This document shows positions 36,296 to 49,439 of a stretch of DNA of 64,000 bases, one piece after another (position 1 is the stretch's first letter; each line of letters starts with the position of its first letter). The position numbers and the translations under genes are program-made. Where the stretch lies: assembly GCA_014529385.2 (NCBI GenBank), contig CM043969.1:10393001-10457000 (forward strand). Reading direction: 5' to 3'. The notes below the pieces were generated by a model. That model saw nothing but the letters and a program-made list of their open reading frames with translations, did no database searches and was not told the DNA's origin. The DNA is from Adiantum capillus-veneris (Eukaryota > Streptophyta > Polypodiopsida > Polypodiales > Pteridaceae).

Positions 36296-36810
36296 GACCA
36301 GACTGACACAATCCTTAATGATCTAATCCAATGCCTAGGTATTAAAATAAAATGAAGAAAGGTGAAATATAGAAATTAAAAGGCTAAGAATGTCAGATGA
36401 AAATCATCATTGTCGTCAATTCCCATGGATGCCCGGCATCTGAGAAAGTATTGCAGTGGTCGCCAAAGAGCATCCTCAATGTACACCGTTGTAAGGAGTC
36501 GTAGGGGGATGGAGAAGAGAGAGAGAAAAATGAAATGAAATGTTATATTATCCGTCTTCCAAAGGGCTATGGGACCAAACTGATACAATCCTTATGAATC
36601 TAATACAATGTCTGGGTGTCAAATTAAAATGACGGAAAGTGAAGCACTAAAAAAAGACCTAAAACTAAAAAGGTCGAATTGTCAGAGTAAAGTAATCATC
36701 ATCATCATCATGCCGAGGATGCCCGGTAGCAAGAATTGTAGGAGACAATATTGGCACACATCACTGAGGATCTTCATCAATGTCTGCTTCTGCAAGTAGT
36801 CGAGGACCGG
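36296..36810 (+). repeat. Diverged tandem duplication, about 277-bp period
   Basis: Two copies begin GACCAGACTGACACAATCC (36296) and GACCAAACTGATACAATCC (36573). Each contains a GGATGCCCGG segment followed by AGAATTGTAGG or AGAAAGTATTG and a CCTCAATG or CTTCATCAATG motif. The second copy carries a (TCA)n run at about 36699-36710. No coding match was found. Confidence 0.65.
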
Positions 36811-38679
36811 CTACTGTTGTGTGGGTGTCAGATTCAACAAACGAGGGGGAGAGAGAGGCCAAAGGAATCAAAGTACATGTGTATATGTCCTCCACATACA
36901 TATGTGTGTTGTGAGCTCTCATGGCAAGTGTCGGTTTGTGTGGATCCTCTCATCCCCTCTCAAGCAGCACACTCTTGGAGGTTGTGGCTTTGGGAGGGCA
37001 GGCTGATCTTGCATCTTTACCGGGATCCAGGAGAGTGTAAGTGGCCCCATCACAATCTTGAAGGTGCACCAGTTCCCTTCTCCAAGTACACTGGCAAAGC
37101 TAGACGACAGTCATTACTTTGGTAGCAGACATAGTAGCTGGTTACATACACGCTCATCATATTCTTGCCATACGGGATTTTCAGATCGCATGTAGGTTTT
37201 GTTCTTCCTATGGCAGGTCCATTTGATCTAGAGTGTCACTCTTTTAGTGAGAAACGCTCCTTAGCCAGCACTCCACCACTAACCTCATTAGTGAGCAGGG
37301 GCGGCATCTGCAGGAGGAGAGTGATCACGGCCAGTAGGTGCATGTGAGCCTTGTAGAACGTGGGATGCAGTGAGGGAGAAATATGGTTGACCTGCAGCCA
37401 CTATGAGCACGAGCGACACTAGTTAGGATACTTGCATGGTAGTTGGTGAGGCGTGCAATTGAGAGCAACCGGTAGCGAGCCTATTGCTTTTGCAAGTGGT
37501 CGAGTGTAAGTGAGCCACAGAATTTTTTGGTCGCTATGGTGTGCCAAAACTAATAAGAAAATGACGCAACAGTTATAGTTGCATGCTGGTGAAAGTAGAA
37601 AAAATAAGATATAAAAGTAAAATTTTGTGGGTGTTGCTCACCATGCAATGGATGGAAACAACCTCAGTAACTAGAGCTTATGGATGAGTAATATTTGCAT
37701 GGGCAGTTATCTGCATGGTGGTTAAGAGTTGTGTGGTTGCGAGGTTGTATGAAGCGGTAGAGGGGGAGGAGGACTGCAAGGTATGCAGTTGCAACCGTAG
37801 GCTTGCAAGACCCTAATTTTTTTGGTGATAGGAGCATTGCATTTCCACCTAATATTGTAGGGGCTTACATGAGGGCACATGAGGTAGGTTTTTGTAGCCC
37901 AATGCTGGTCGTTTTTGTGATGAGAAGTAGCTAGGGAGGGTGGGTAACAGCTGGAGCATCCTTTATAACATCAATATCAAATTGCATAGCATGCATCATT
38001 TGATGCCACTAGTGACAACTCCAATCACATATTCTTGTTGACATCCTCACTCACTCCCAAGCTCGGCATGCAAGTGCCGATGCTGGCCATTGAATGCAAC
38101 CACGCTTGCTTGTTGTGTGTGTGTTCCTACTATGGTGCGCATGCATCTTTTGTGTCACCATGTTTATAGTCAATAACACAAGGCTTTTTTCTCAATCCTT
38201 GTCTAAGGTCTTGTTTAATCTTAGAGTTGGAAAAGCTACCCCTAAGTTCACCAAACAATATATTTGCCCTTTGTATTAGCCTCAGGCAGGTCCCAGTTCA
38301 GTCCTTAAATTACACTGAAAATAACAATCCTTTGGTTTTGTTCTCACCTAAATTTTGTAGCTTATTAAATTACTTAAAGAATGCCACTAAAACGCTTGAG
38401 AAAAGCACTAATATCAGTATTCTAATCAATTTCTACTAGTAAAATCTACTACGGTAGATATTAATATTTGAAAATTATTAGAAAAGAATAAAGAAATGAG
38501 TACTTAGCTATAATTTTCAGAACCTTCCATAGTTGTAATGTCTTTTTAAGAACGTACAATTAGCTCTAATACCACTGCTACAAACGGAAGGCGTGTCATC
38601 CCTGAAAAATACCTCAAATACCTTGATAAAAACGTTAAAACACCGCGAATATGCATACCTGACGAACCCCATGAGCATA
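36811..38679. other. Unassigned DNA, no recognised gene
   Basis: The frames here, such as 36751-37125 (124 codons, plus), show no family motif. The composition is a little more GC-rich than the flanks between 36900 and 37500. No splice-consistent gene could be supported. 38680-38684 (TCATC) is the left TSD copy of element D. Confidence 0.4.
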
Positions 38680-38684
38680 TCATC

Positions 38685-40142
38685 TGTCATAATAATCAAT
38701 ATCTAATTCTCCTAAATGATTTTCTCATATTAAACTGATCATTTAATGTGGGGAAGTGCCAGGGGAGAAAAAGCTAGAATATTGGTTAAGCTAGCAGACC
38801 GGCCAGAGTAGGGATCCAAAGGAGGGAAAATAGGGGATCCAAAGGGGGGGCCATCTGCAAAAGATCCATGTGCAACAATGGGCTAAAAAGACACTAAGGT
38901 TCAGCCCATTAAGACTTCCAAAATGCTAAGGTTCCAAAATTCAAAGGTTGTGTCCAAAGGTCAACCCTAGGCGAAATTGGATGCTTTGTGTGTAACTAAA
39001 AATTCTTTGCATATCCCTACATGGGAGGGGGCGAGCCCTTCTTCTAGGGGATGAGAGAGAAATTCACACACACAGACACACACAGGCTCCCTTTACACAA
39101 AGGAAATTAGGGACACATGTCAGCTCCCTAGCCCAGATGCCCACAAGGTGTGCCCAATTCCTATTGGATGGCCTTGGAGGTGGACCAATGAGAATAAGGC
39201 TAGAGTAAATCTAGTTTAATTAATTTAAAAACACTTAATAAAAGAACCAATGAGAATTAAGTCTCCTAGAAGACTATTGGACAGTCTCCCAAGGGGTCCA
39301 ATGAGCATTCAGGAGCCCAATGGCTTGCCTGATTCCTATTGGCCAAGAGGCAAAGGGGTCCAATGAGAGTTTAGTTAAATTATTAAATTACCTAAAGCTC
39401 TCACAAAAGGGGAAAGGGGGACACATGTCAGAAGGCTATCACTTATGCTGCTTACTAGCCATTGGCTTGACTTGGGGAGATCCAATGGGGAGCCTGCAAG
39501 AGCAAATAGCAAGAGGGCTCGCCCAAGAGAGAGAGGGGGCTGATTTTGCAAGGCATTATCACACACACACTCACACAATCTCATGTGTCAAGAAAGATAA
39601 GACTGTCTCTTCCCAAGCTTTAATGGAGAGCTCATCACCTACTCCAAGCTTGTGAGATAGAAGCCTACATCGACACACTCTTGGCTTGTGGATGCAAATC
39701 CAACCAAGAGCCAAGCTTCAATGCATGCTCATCTCCTCTACCAAGCTAATTACTAAGCTAAAGCTATGATAATATAAGTGATTATGTGAGGATATGTATA
39801 TCTTTCTCGTAAGATACTCCTTCTTCCTCTCAAACTACTCTCATACCCTGCTAGCTCTCACCATCTTCGAAGGTGTGTGAGGTCTTGGGTCTGAGAACGG
39901 GGATAATTAAAGTTTTGTTTACTAAGTGTTTTGCTTAGTGCATGAAGCTTTCATCTTCATTGCACTAGCTAGTCTTGAAGGAACACAAAGAATTGTATTG
40001 TACAATGTCTCTCTTGATGGGAGAAACCATAGTACAAAGCCTTTTGGAGGGGGGACCGGCTCCATGCAAATCCGGTCCTCAAATGTTGTCAATAGCTTAA
40101 TTTCTCTCTCTTTTGAAAGTATTGTTGATGCTATCTAACTAG
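38685..40142 (+). repeat. 5' LTR of chromovirus D
   Basis: This starts TGTCATAATAATCAATATC, collinear with 44722 onwards and with the minus-strand LTR of B (22036-23650). It is shorter than the 3' LTR. Confidence 0.9.
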
Positions 40143-43100
40143 GTCATAGGCCATAGGAAATCCTATGCCGGATGGAAGAGGTCATCCAAGCTGAATAAAT
40201 TCAAAGAGGGAGGGAAGAGCATCTCTTTCCTTACCTATGATGGTACCTTTGGTGCTACGGACAAAGTCTTGGCCTTTATCCAGTAATTTGATGCGGCGTT
40301 TGGAGATGAGGGCTTCACGGAGTCCTCTAAGCTACGCCATGTAGCTATGCACTTTCAAAAGTCCGCCAGGCAATGGTGGTCTAGCCTACGAGCCAACGGT
40401 GAAGCTCCACGAACATGGAAAGCTTTAAGAGCTTCCATTATGAAGCAGGTTTTGGCCACCGATGCCAAAGACAAAGTACTCACCGAATGGCAAAGCTTAA
40501 AGCTCTCTCCCAATGAATCCATCCACAAATATGTAGACAAGTTTTGGGACCTACAACTCAAAGCCATTGTCTTTAAAAAGTTGGATTTTGGAGAGCAAAA
40601 GTAACAATTTTGTGTGGGCTTAACCGAAGAAATGGCGGAGTATGTCAACTCCCAAAGGCCACGTACCATATCGGCGGTAATACACCATACTATGGTGGCC
40701 TCACGAATCAATTTCCAAACGGGGGCTAAAAGAAATAATAAGCCCCCGGAAAACAAGGGTTCCAATGAGCCTAAGGGGAAGGGCAATGTCCAAAAGTCTC
40801 CTAAGGGCAACTCCAACAAAGCTAAAGAGAAGGGAGTTTACAAAGGTAAGAACAAACTCTCTCCTGAAGAGCTTGAGCGTTATCGCAAGGATAATCGGTG
40901 TTTCAAGTGCGGCGAACAAGGGCATGCGTACCGCGCTTGTCCCCAAAAGAACAACCGCCAAGATCCTCCTAGAGCTTCCTTGGTTGAAATACAAGAGGAG
41001 GAGACTAACCAAACTCATCACAAAGGATCTCCTCTATGCCATGCTTGGGGAAAGGTAAGAGAAAATGATGCTTTTATTCTCTTTTTGACCCTGGTTCTAC
41101 TCACAATTTTATATCTATAGAGTTGGCCACCAAGCTAGGCATACAATCCTACGAGATGGGAGATGTCCTACCCGCAGACAGTGCCTTCAAGGGGCAAGAA
41201 GCTTCAGTCACTCCCTTAATCGGGAAATTGAGGATTCATGTCCAAGTCTATGTGGACAAAGAGGACTTCTTTATCTCTCCTCTCAAGCATGAGGATGTAA
41301 TCCTAGGGGCACCATGGTTTGACCGCCTGGCTGCCGATGTTAAATTTCTTGAAAGGAGAATCTCCTTTAAGTTCAGGGAAAAAGACATGTATATAGATGC
41401 TAAGGAAATGGGTAACACTATCCCCATCGTACATACACCAGCTTTCAACAAGTCAATAAAGAGCTCTATATCCGTGTACATGATTTTTGTTAAAGATTCT
41501 CAAAATGAACCTAATGCTTTAGCAAAAGAAAATAAAAGCAACCAAAAGGAATTAGAGTTGTCCAATTTTCTCAAGGGGTTTCAAGATGTTTTTATTGACG
41601 ACATCCCTCGTGAGCTACCTCCTAAACGAGGTAATGATGACCATGTAATTGAACTTCTTCCAGGAAGTTCACTGCCTAACAAACCTCCTTATAGAGTTTC
41701 TTAAGTTCAACAAGAGGAGATTATGTGGCAAGTGCATGAGTTAGTTGAGAAGGGCATGGTTAGGCCTAGCTCATCTCCATTTTTCTCACCGGTGCTATTA
41801 GTGCAAAAGAAAGACGGCACATATCGTATGTGTGTCGACTATAGAGCACTAAATAGGATCACTATCAAGAATAGGCTTCCCATTCCACAGGTAGAAGACC
41901 TATTTGATAAGCTACAAGGATAGACCTACTTCAGTAGGATTGACCTAAAAAGCGGCTATCATGAGATAAGGATAGTTGATCAAGATATTGTAAAGACCAC
42001 ATTTCGCACCACATTTGGTCTTTATGAATACATTGTCATGCCTTTTGGCTTGACCAATGCACCAACCACATTCAACTGCTTGATGGAGAAGTTGTTCATG
42101 CCTCATCGAACCTTCACTGAAGTGTTCTTTGATGATATAATCATCTACTCTAACTCATTAGACGAACACAAGCAACACCTCCAGGTAATATTTCAAGTTT
42201 TGAGAGAGAATAAACTTTATGTTAATCGAAAGAAAAGTGAATTTTTCTTGCAAGAGATTCAGTATTTAGGTCACATTATCTCTTAAGATGGCATCCAAAT
42301 GGATCCATCAAATTTAGAGGTAATAAAAGGATGGCCTAAACCAAGGAATCTTCATGAACTAAGAAGCTTTATAGGTATGTGTGCATACTATAGACGCTTC
42401 ATAGAAAAGTTCTCACAAATTGCGGGACCATTACATGACCTAACAAAGAAAAGCGTTAGGTAAACATGGTCTGCTAAGGAGAACAATGCTTTCGAAAAGC
42501 TTAAAGAAAATCTTATCTCTCAACCTGTGCTTACACTACCGGATCTCTCAAAACCATTTGAGGTCCAATGTGATGCTTGTGGTGATTGCCTTGGAGCTGT
42601 TTTGCTCCAAGAAGGGCACGCCATAGGCTATGAGAGTCGAAGGCTCAACCTTGTTGAGCAAGCTCTAGGCATATATGAAAAGGAACTCCTTGCAGTTCTA
42701 CATGCCTTAGACTCATGGAAGCACTATTTATTGGGGACTCTTTTCATTCTGCGAATGGATCACCAAAGTCTTAAGTACTTCATGACGCAGACCAAGCTCT
42801 CCGACAAACAAATGAGGTGGGATAATTTCCTTTCGCAATTTCATTTTCATATTGCTAACATTGCTGGCAAGCATAATCAAGTAGTTGATGCACTCTCAAG
42901 ATGGCCGAGAGTGAATGCGGTTTCCATAGCAACTCACAATGATCGATCTTCAATGATAGATGAGTACGCTATTGATCCCAATTTTAGAGATGTGATTTCA
43001 GCCCTTGCAGTAGGGAAGAAAGAAGAACCATTTACTTTACAAGATGGTTATCTTCTCTATGGCAATAGACTATGTGTTACTAACTCACTACGTGAGAAAG

Positions 43101-44721
43101 TAATGTATGAATCTCATGCTCCACCGTATGCGGGGCATATAGGGATTCAGCCTACCTTAAAGGGAATTGAAACATATTTCTTTTGGCCTACCATGAAAGT
43201 GAACATACAAGAGTATGTTTCTAAATGTGTGGTTTGCCAAATGACAAAATTTGATAGAGGGAAGCAACTTGGATTGCTTCAACCCTTGCCAATCCCTAAT
43301 TCACCATGGGAGAGCATATCCATGTATTTTATCTTTGGATTTCCTAAGTCTATCCATGGGAATATGGGAATATGGATGATAGTAGACAGGTTCAGTAAAC
43401 AAGCTCATTTTATACCTGTCAAAAAGACTATCAAAGCCCATCAAATGGCAACCGTCTTCATTTCGCAAATTTTCAAGTACCATGGCTTGCCAATGTCCAT
43501 AGTGTCGGATAGAGATCCTAGAATGACCATTAATTTTTGGAAGGGTCTCTTTGAGAATTTAGGAACAAGGCTAAACTTCTCTTTGGCCTATCATCCACAA
43601 ACGGATGGCCAAATTGAAATAGCTAACCTAACAAAGCTCGATATACTAAAAGCCTATGTAACGGAAGTAGATCAAAGATCCCAATGGGAGAAGTACTTAC
43701 CCTTAGTGGAGTATGCTTACAATAACACTGAACATACTTCCGCGGGAAAAGCACCTTTCGAGGTAATTGAGGGAAGATCAAAAAGTCCCTTGCTACTTAA
43801 GGTACATGGGAATCTTTTCAAAAGATTAAGGATGCTATCTCTATCTCACAAGAAAGGCAAAAGGCTGCTACTGAGAAGCACAGAAGAGCCCAAGCCTTTA
43901 AAGAAGACAATTGGGTCTTGTTAAAGTTTCCCAAGGCTCGATTAAGGCACACGACGGGCAAGAATCCTACGGGCCACCAAAAGTACTATGCTAAACCAAC
44001 AAAAAGGTACTATGGTCCCTTCCAGATTCTTAGGCCAATCAATGAGATGGCCTATCAACTCAAGTTGCCCAATCATTGGCTCATACACAATGCTTTCCGT
44101 GTGAGCCTATTAAAGCCTTACAAAGGAGAGCCACCTCAATAACCAACTATTAAAGACCCACCGGACATCGAGGACCAAGAGGAGGTGCTGCAGCCTGAGT
44201 CCATTCTTTGACATGAAGACAAGGTATTAAGAGGCGGTAAGACTATCCGACGATATCTTATTAAGTTTAAGAATTATTTTTTTGAAGATGCTAGATGGAT
44301 ACAAGGCATACAATTAAAGGATAACCTAAACATTGTCAATGCTTACAATGCTTCCCAAGAGTAAGAAAATGTAAAAAATGTTAAAAATGAAAAAAGATCT
44401 TTTGTCTTATAAGACTCTCTTTTTCTTTATTGTGCACAAAAATGAAGTAGTATGCATGCTTAGATAAAGTTTGCGGAGACGACGTCTCCCAAACACCAAG
44501 TAGAGCTTGTCACTCTAGTATGGAAGACTGATAGGACTAATGTGTAGACATGCTTGCGGCAGCCTCAGGCTCTCAAGCGCCAAATGAACTAGTCATCCAT
44601 TGTGGAATGATGTCGTAGGGTAACATAGGGATCCTCTACCCGCTAAGAAAGGGACTCATGAATATGCTTTATCTTCTCTACACCATAGTCGAGGACAACT
44701 ATGATTTCAAGAGAGAGGTAA

Positions 44722-46308
44722 TGTCATAATAATCAATATCTAATTCTCCTAATTGATTTTCTCATATTAAACTGATCATTTAATGTGGGGAAGTGCCAGG
44801 GGAGAAAAAGCTAGAATATTGGTTAAGCTAGCAGACCGGCCACAGTAACGATCCAAAGGAGGGAAAATAGGGAATCCAAAGGGGGGGGGGCATCTGCAAA
44901 AGAGCCATGTGCAACAATGGGCTAAAAAGACCCTAAGGTTCAGCCCATTAAGACTTCCAAAATGCTAAGGTTCCAAAATTCAAAGGATTTGTCCAAAGGT
45001 CAACCCTAGGGGAAATTCCATGCTTTGTGTGTAGCTAAAAAGTCTTTGCATATCCCTACATGGGAGGGGGCGAGCCCTTCTTCTAGGGGATGAGAGAGAA
45101 ATTCACACACACATACACGCTCCCTTTACACAAAGGGAATTAGGGACACATGTCAGCTCCCTATCCCAGATGCCCACAAGGTGTGCACATTCCTATTGGA
45201 TGGCCTTGGAGGTGGACCAATGAGAATTAGGCTAAAGTAAATCTAGTTTAATTAATTTAAAAACACTTAATAAAAGAACCAATGAGAATTAAGTCTCCTA
45301 GAAGACTATTGGACAGTCTCCCAAGGGGTCCAATGAGCATTCAGGAGCCCAATGGCTTGCCTGATTCCTATTGGCCAGGGGGCAAAGGGGTCCAATGAGA
45401 GTTTAGTTTAATTGTTAAATTACCGAAAGATCTCACAAAAGGGGAAAGGGGGACACATGTCAGAAGGCTATCGCTTATGCTGCTTAATAGCCATTGGCTT
45501 GACTTGGGGAGATCCAATGGGGAGCCTGCAAGAGGAAATAGCAAGAGGGCTCTCCCAAGAGAGAGAGGGGGCTGATTTTTGCAAGGCATTATCACACACA
45601 CACTCACACAATCTCATGTGTGAAGAAAGAGAAGACTATCACTTCCCAAGCTTTAATGGAGAGCTCATCACCTACTCCAAGCTTGTGAGATAGAAGCCTA
45701 CATCGACACACTCTTGGCTTGTGGATGCAAATCCAACCAAGAGCCAAGCTTCAATGCATGCTCATCTCATCTACCAAGCTAATTACTAAGCTAAAGCTAT
45801 GCTAATATGAGTGATTATGTGAGGAGATGTACATATTTCTCGTAAGATACTCCTTCTTCCTCTCAAACTACTCTCATACCCTGCTATCTCTCACCATCTT
45901 TGAAGGTGTGTGAGGTCTTGAGTCTGAGAACGGGGATAATTAAAGTTTTGTTTACTAAGTGTTTTGCTTAGTGCATGAAGCTTTCATCTTCATTGCACTA
46001 GCTAGTCTTGAAGGAACACAAAGAATTGTATTGTACAATGTCTCTCTTGATGGGAGAAACCATCATACAAAGCCTTTTGGAGGGGGGACCGGCTCCATGC
46101 AAATCCGGTCCTCAACTGTTGTCAATAGCTTAATTTCTCTCTCTTTTGAAAGTATTGTTGATGCTATCTAACTAGGTGTTATGCTTTTTGTTGCTCTTTC
46201 CACCAAAGCACACTTGTAATTCTCATTAGGAATCTATTCTAATGAAATGCCCACTATGTTCATGCTAATTTCCGCTACACATAAGTTTTTAGACCATTAA
46301 ATGTTACA
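44722..46308 (+). repeat. 3' LTR of chromovirus D
   Basis: A 1587-bp LTR from TGTCATAATAATC to AAATGTTACA, followed by the TSD TCATC. Confidence 0.93.
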
Positions 46309-46313
46309 TCATC

Positions 46314-46697
46314 CAATCATACACAAACAAAGAGCATGTGAGAGCAAGATACCACGTGCAAGCGCACCTCCTAGAACGGAGTGCTATGCTGGCATGGCAA
46401 GAGAGGAGAGTGGAGAGGAGAGAATAAAAACACAAACACTAGGTGCAATCTCCCCCTGTGCAAGAATGACCATTTCCCTCTTTCACGTATTTGATTTATA
46501 GAATCCTTGAGTGGCCGGCCGATCATAAATGGCCAAAGATCATAAAAATCACTTGAATAATAAATTGTACATAAATTGTTTATTTGTTTACATAGGCCTT
46601 TTCTCAGTTAAGCCTTTTCCACCTGTGAGTTGCACTAAAATATCAATTCCATTACATTTATGCAAGCCGCCATGAGGCAAAAATTGCATTGCTGCGT
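46314..46697. other. Spacer between D and G, holding a dispersed repeat
   Basis: There is no gene. 46467-46656 is the second copy of the dispersed repeat at 33486-33694. Confidence 0.5.
46467..46656 (+). repeat. Dispersed repeat, second copy
   Basis: This matches 33486-33694 from GACCATTTCCCTCTT to TATCAATTCCATTACAT. It lies between elements D and G. Confidence 0.75.
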
Positions 46698-47433
46698 TGT
46701 CGAGAAATTTGCGGTCTTGTCAGGAAAGTACCGCGCTTTTGGCTGTGAGACTTTGTGAGAGAACTCCAAAACTTATATGAAGGAGTTAAACCATAGATGC
46801 CATGAAATATAGGATGTGGAAGGAAGTACAATCAAAGAAGCCCCACTCTTTCTCTCTTGCACTCATACACACAAAGAAAGAACACAAAAGAGAATATCAA
46901 CACAACACAAAGATGAAAACATCAAGGCTATGGTCATATCATATCATGCGTAATATGAAAGGGTTAATAGATGAGTTAATGGCGTTCAATCTTTGCCGAC
47001 CAAACAGGCCACAAATTGTTCTTTGGAATTGTAGTTTTGTGCTTACCATAATATATATGTTATGTTTAGTAATTGGGATTAATTGTGTGTACGAATCCTT
47101 TTGGTTTATAGCAAGATAAATACACTTACTTCAAAAGAAAAGTTATAGTCTATTAGAGGTAATATGATGAGATCCAGTGAAAGAAGTATTTCATTGAGCC
47201 TTTTTGGGCCAAAGAGAAACACTACGTTGTTGAAAGTGTTTTTTATGGCTAATCCATATATTAATTCTAATAGATCACACACAGTGGAAGCGATAGAAAT
47301 TCTCATCATGTGGATTATTCATCTAGGATAACTCTAGTATGTGCAAAATATAGATATGACAGAAGAGAATTTCCCTCCCAAGCCCTATTCTTGCTTGTCA
47401 GCAATTAGGATACTGTGAGGACAGATGTACTTG
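46698..47433 (-). repeat. LTR of G, first part
   Basis: 736 bp collinear with the solo LTR from 25148. It ends with ACTTG (47429-47433), the left TSD copy of F. Confidence 0.85.
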
Positions 47434-49377
47434 TGAGGCAAGCTTTTCCATGCATGGGAACCCCCCATATATTTTTGCCCTTTTACCAAAATATTTCCTA
47501 TTATATAAGTTACTTTTGATTTTTTCTTGCTTTTTCACAAACGTTTTAGCCTTTATTAAATAAATAAGACTTATGCTAATCAATCACAATGTAGCATAAA
47601 TAAGTAAGCTTTCTTTGTTGATCTCTCTTTTGACCTTAAATATTATATATATATATATTCTAAATAAAATTATATATTTTAGTATTTTTTAATATATTTT
47701 TCATGTATGTATATTATTCCACCCTACCAAATATTTTATTCACTAGTTCTCATTTTCAAAGCTCAACCCCACTTTCAAATTTCAATAATACCTCCATCTA
47801 GATGATTGCCACTCTTTTCAAAACCCTAGGTCATGTTTTCATACACATGAAAGAGCTTACACTTGGCAAGAGAGAAGTCCACTCAAAGGGGACCACCAAA
47901 AGACTTTTGCAGCCACAAATAATACATTATTTGGCTGAATTTTTAAAGTAAAGACGAACCTCGAATCTGAAGGAGCATTCAACATGAAAGATGTAGCTCG
48001 TGATCTCAACTGTTAGCTCAAATGTTTTCAGAATTTTTGGAGTTATGAACACAGAGATATCGTTTTTGTAGTGGACCCCAGTTTTCTCGTGTAATGGTGA
48101 CACAAGCCATCCCCAATTTTCTTCCCTCTAGAATGGCTATGGTTCTACAAGTCTTCAAACATGATTACATGAGACAAGGCTCTTTTAATGAGGTATTGGC
48201 AAGTCTAGAGTGATTCTATCACCATTTTTGGAGGATCCATCCTCATCAACAACTATCCACCTTTGACAATCTCTCTTGTAAATTTCTTACCTCTCTCTTG
48301 TCTCCCTAATAAGCTTATGTCTAGCCAAAGCTAGACTATTGTAAATATCTCCTATCCTCTACATCCTACCCACATTCTCTCATCTTCTATCTCTATTGAC
48401 TCTGGTATTTTAAATAATGAGGAGACAAGATGGGAGCCACAGTCACATGCACCCTATTTTCCTAGTCACCAAAGTGGGACAATCACCTCAAATAGAAATA
48501 TTGCTAAATCCTCCCCTCCTTCCCTATATAAGGAGTCCATGAGAGCTCACTAAGGGGGAGAACACACACACACACACACACACCTATCCATACACACTCT
48601 TGTGCTACATGCTTGTAGCATGAACCCTAATTACATAATCACAACACCATCATCATCACCATCACCATGCACAAAAGATGACCACCACACCTCCACACCA
48701 CTTGTAATTAAGGGTTGAAGGCACAATTTCAAGAAGAAGAAGGGTGGACACACTCATGATATTCCTCGCCATCAACTCCCATCTCTCCATTATGCCTCCT
48801 ACGATCTTGTTCCCTTCTCATTTTCCTGCCATACGCTGCCTATTGTATTCAGCTTTTGCAAGCAATCAACACACTCCATCTTGGTGCCATACTTTGTGTT
48901 TCTTTGGATACATCTCATTGTGAGTATGGTATATGCTTGTTCCTTGCCATTTTTTTTTCTGCTTATGTTAAGGTGTGCGGATTCGCCACCATACACACAC
49001 ACTCTCTCTCCCTCTCATATTCCTATCATCTTGCTACTTCCATCTTCAGGTGTGCGGATTCTCCACCTTTTGTATGAGAAGTGAGCATACTTGCATGTAT
49101 CCCTGACCTCGTTATCTTCCTTACTACATGCACGAGTAGCGAGCCCATTCTCACTCACTCACCACTCCTCTCACCTTATTCTCTGACCACCCCATTCCAC
49201 ATTTGGGTGTGGATCTTGAAATTGTTTTCCATGGCATATTTCATTGTGTATATGTGTGCGTCCTAGCCACATATCTTGCTAGGTGGTGCCTCTATTGCGT
49301 ATTCCCCATGATGAGGCCATTGTGCATAGTCTTGGTGTAGAGGCCACCGGGTCTATTTTTTTCACTTCCGCCTCTCA
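47434..49377 (+). repeat. 5' LTR of F
   Basis: 1944 bp from TGAGGCAAGC to CGCCTCTCA. Includes a (CA)n run at about 48563-48583. Confidence 0.92.
48524..48532 (+). promoter_or_regulatory. Probable LTR TATA box (F, 5' LTR)
   Basis: CTATATAAG lies in a pyrimidine-rich context and is followed within about 40 bp by a (CA)n run. The same motif lies at 57071-57079 in the 3' LTR. It is a good match to a plant core promoter, and the transcription start is inferred to lie about 30 bp downstream. Confidence 0.55.
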
Positions 49378-49439
49378 TTTGGTGCCCCCACGGAGGACGG
49401 CTCTTGAAACCTTCAGTTTACAAGGCTGACATGTTTACT

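Larger units (their letters stand above)
38685..46308 (+). mobile_element. Ty3/gypsy chromovirus fossil D
   Basis: A 7.6-kb plus-strand element has a 5-bp TSD TCATC (38680-38684 and 46309-46313). Its LTR-related ends are 38685-40142 and 44722-46308. The parts are gag (about 40200-41060, knuckle CFKCGEQGHAYRACP), protease (about 41070-41440), reverse transcriptase (about 41700-42420, [33 protein letters not shown]), RNase H (about 42530-42900, VQCDACGDCLGAVLL), integrase (about 43090-43990, DRFSKQAHFIPVKKT, AYHPQTDGQ) and a chromodomain-like tail (about 44150-44360, RRYLIKFKNY). The purine tract AAGAGAGAGG precedes the 3' LTR. The two ends differ by about 3-4% in the first half-kilobase by my rough count, so it is fairly recent. 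It is broken, with about eight breaks. Confidence 0.93.

Noticed and set aside
36751-37125. 124-codon plus-strand frame
   Set aside because: No recognisable domain. It begins inside an old tandem duplication and overlaps another open frame.
38540-38600. GCTCTAATACCACTGCTACA, resembling a minus-strand Met-tRNA primer site beside an LTR end
   Set aside because: It differs from the primer-site consensus, no LTR partner or coding region adjoins it, and a single near-match is expected in this much sequence.
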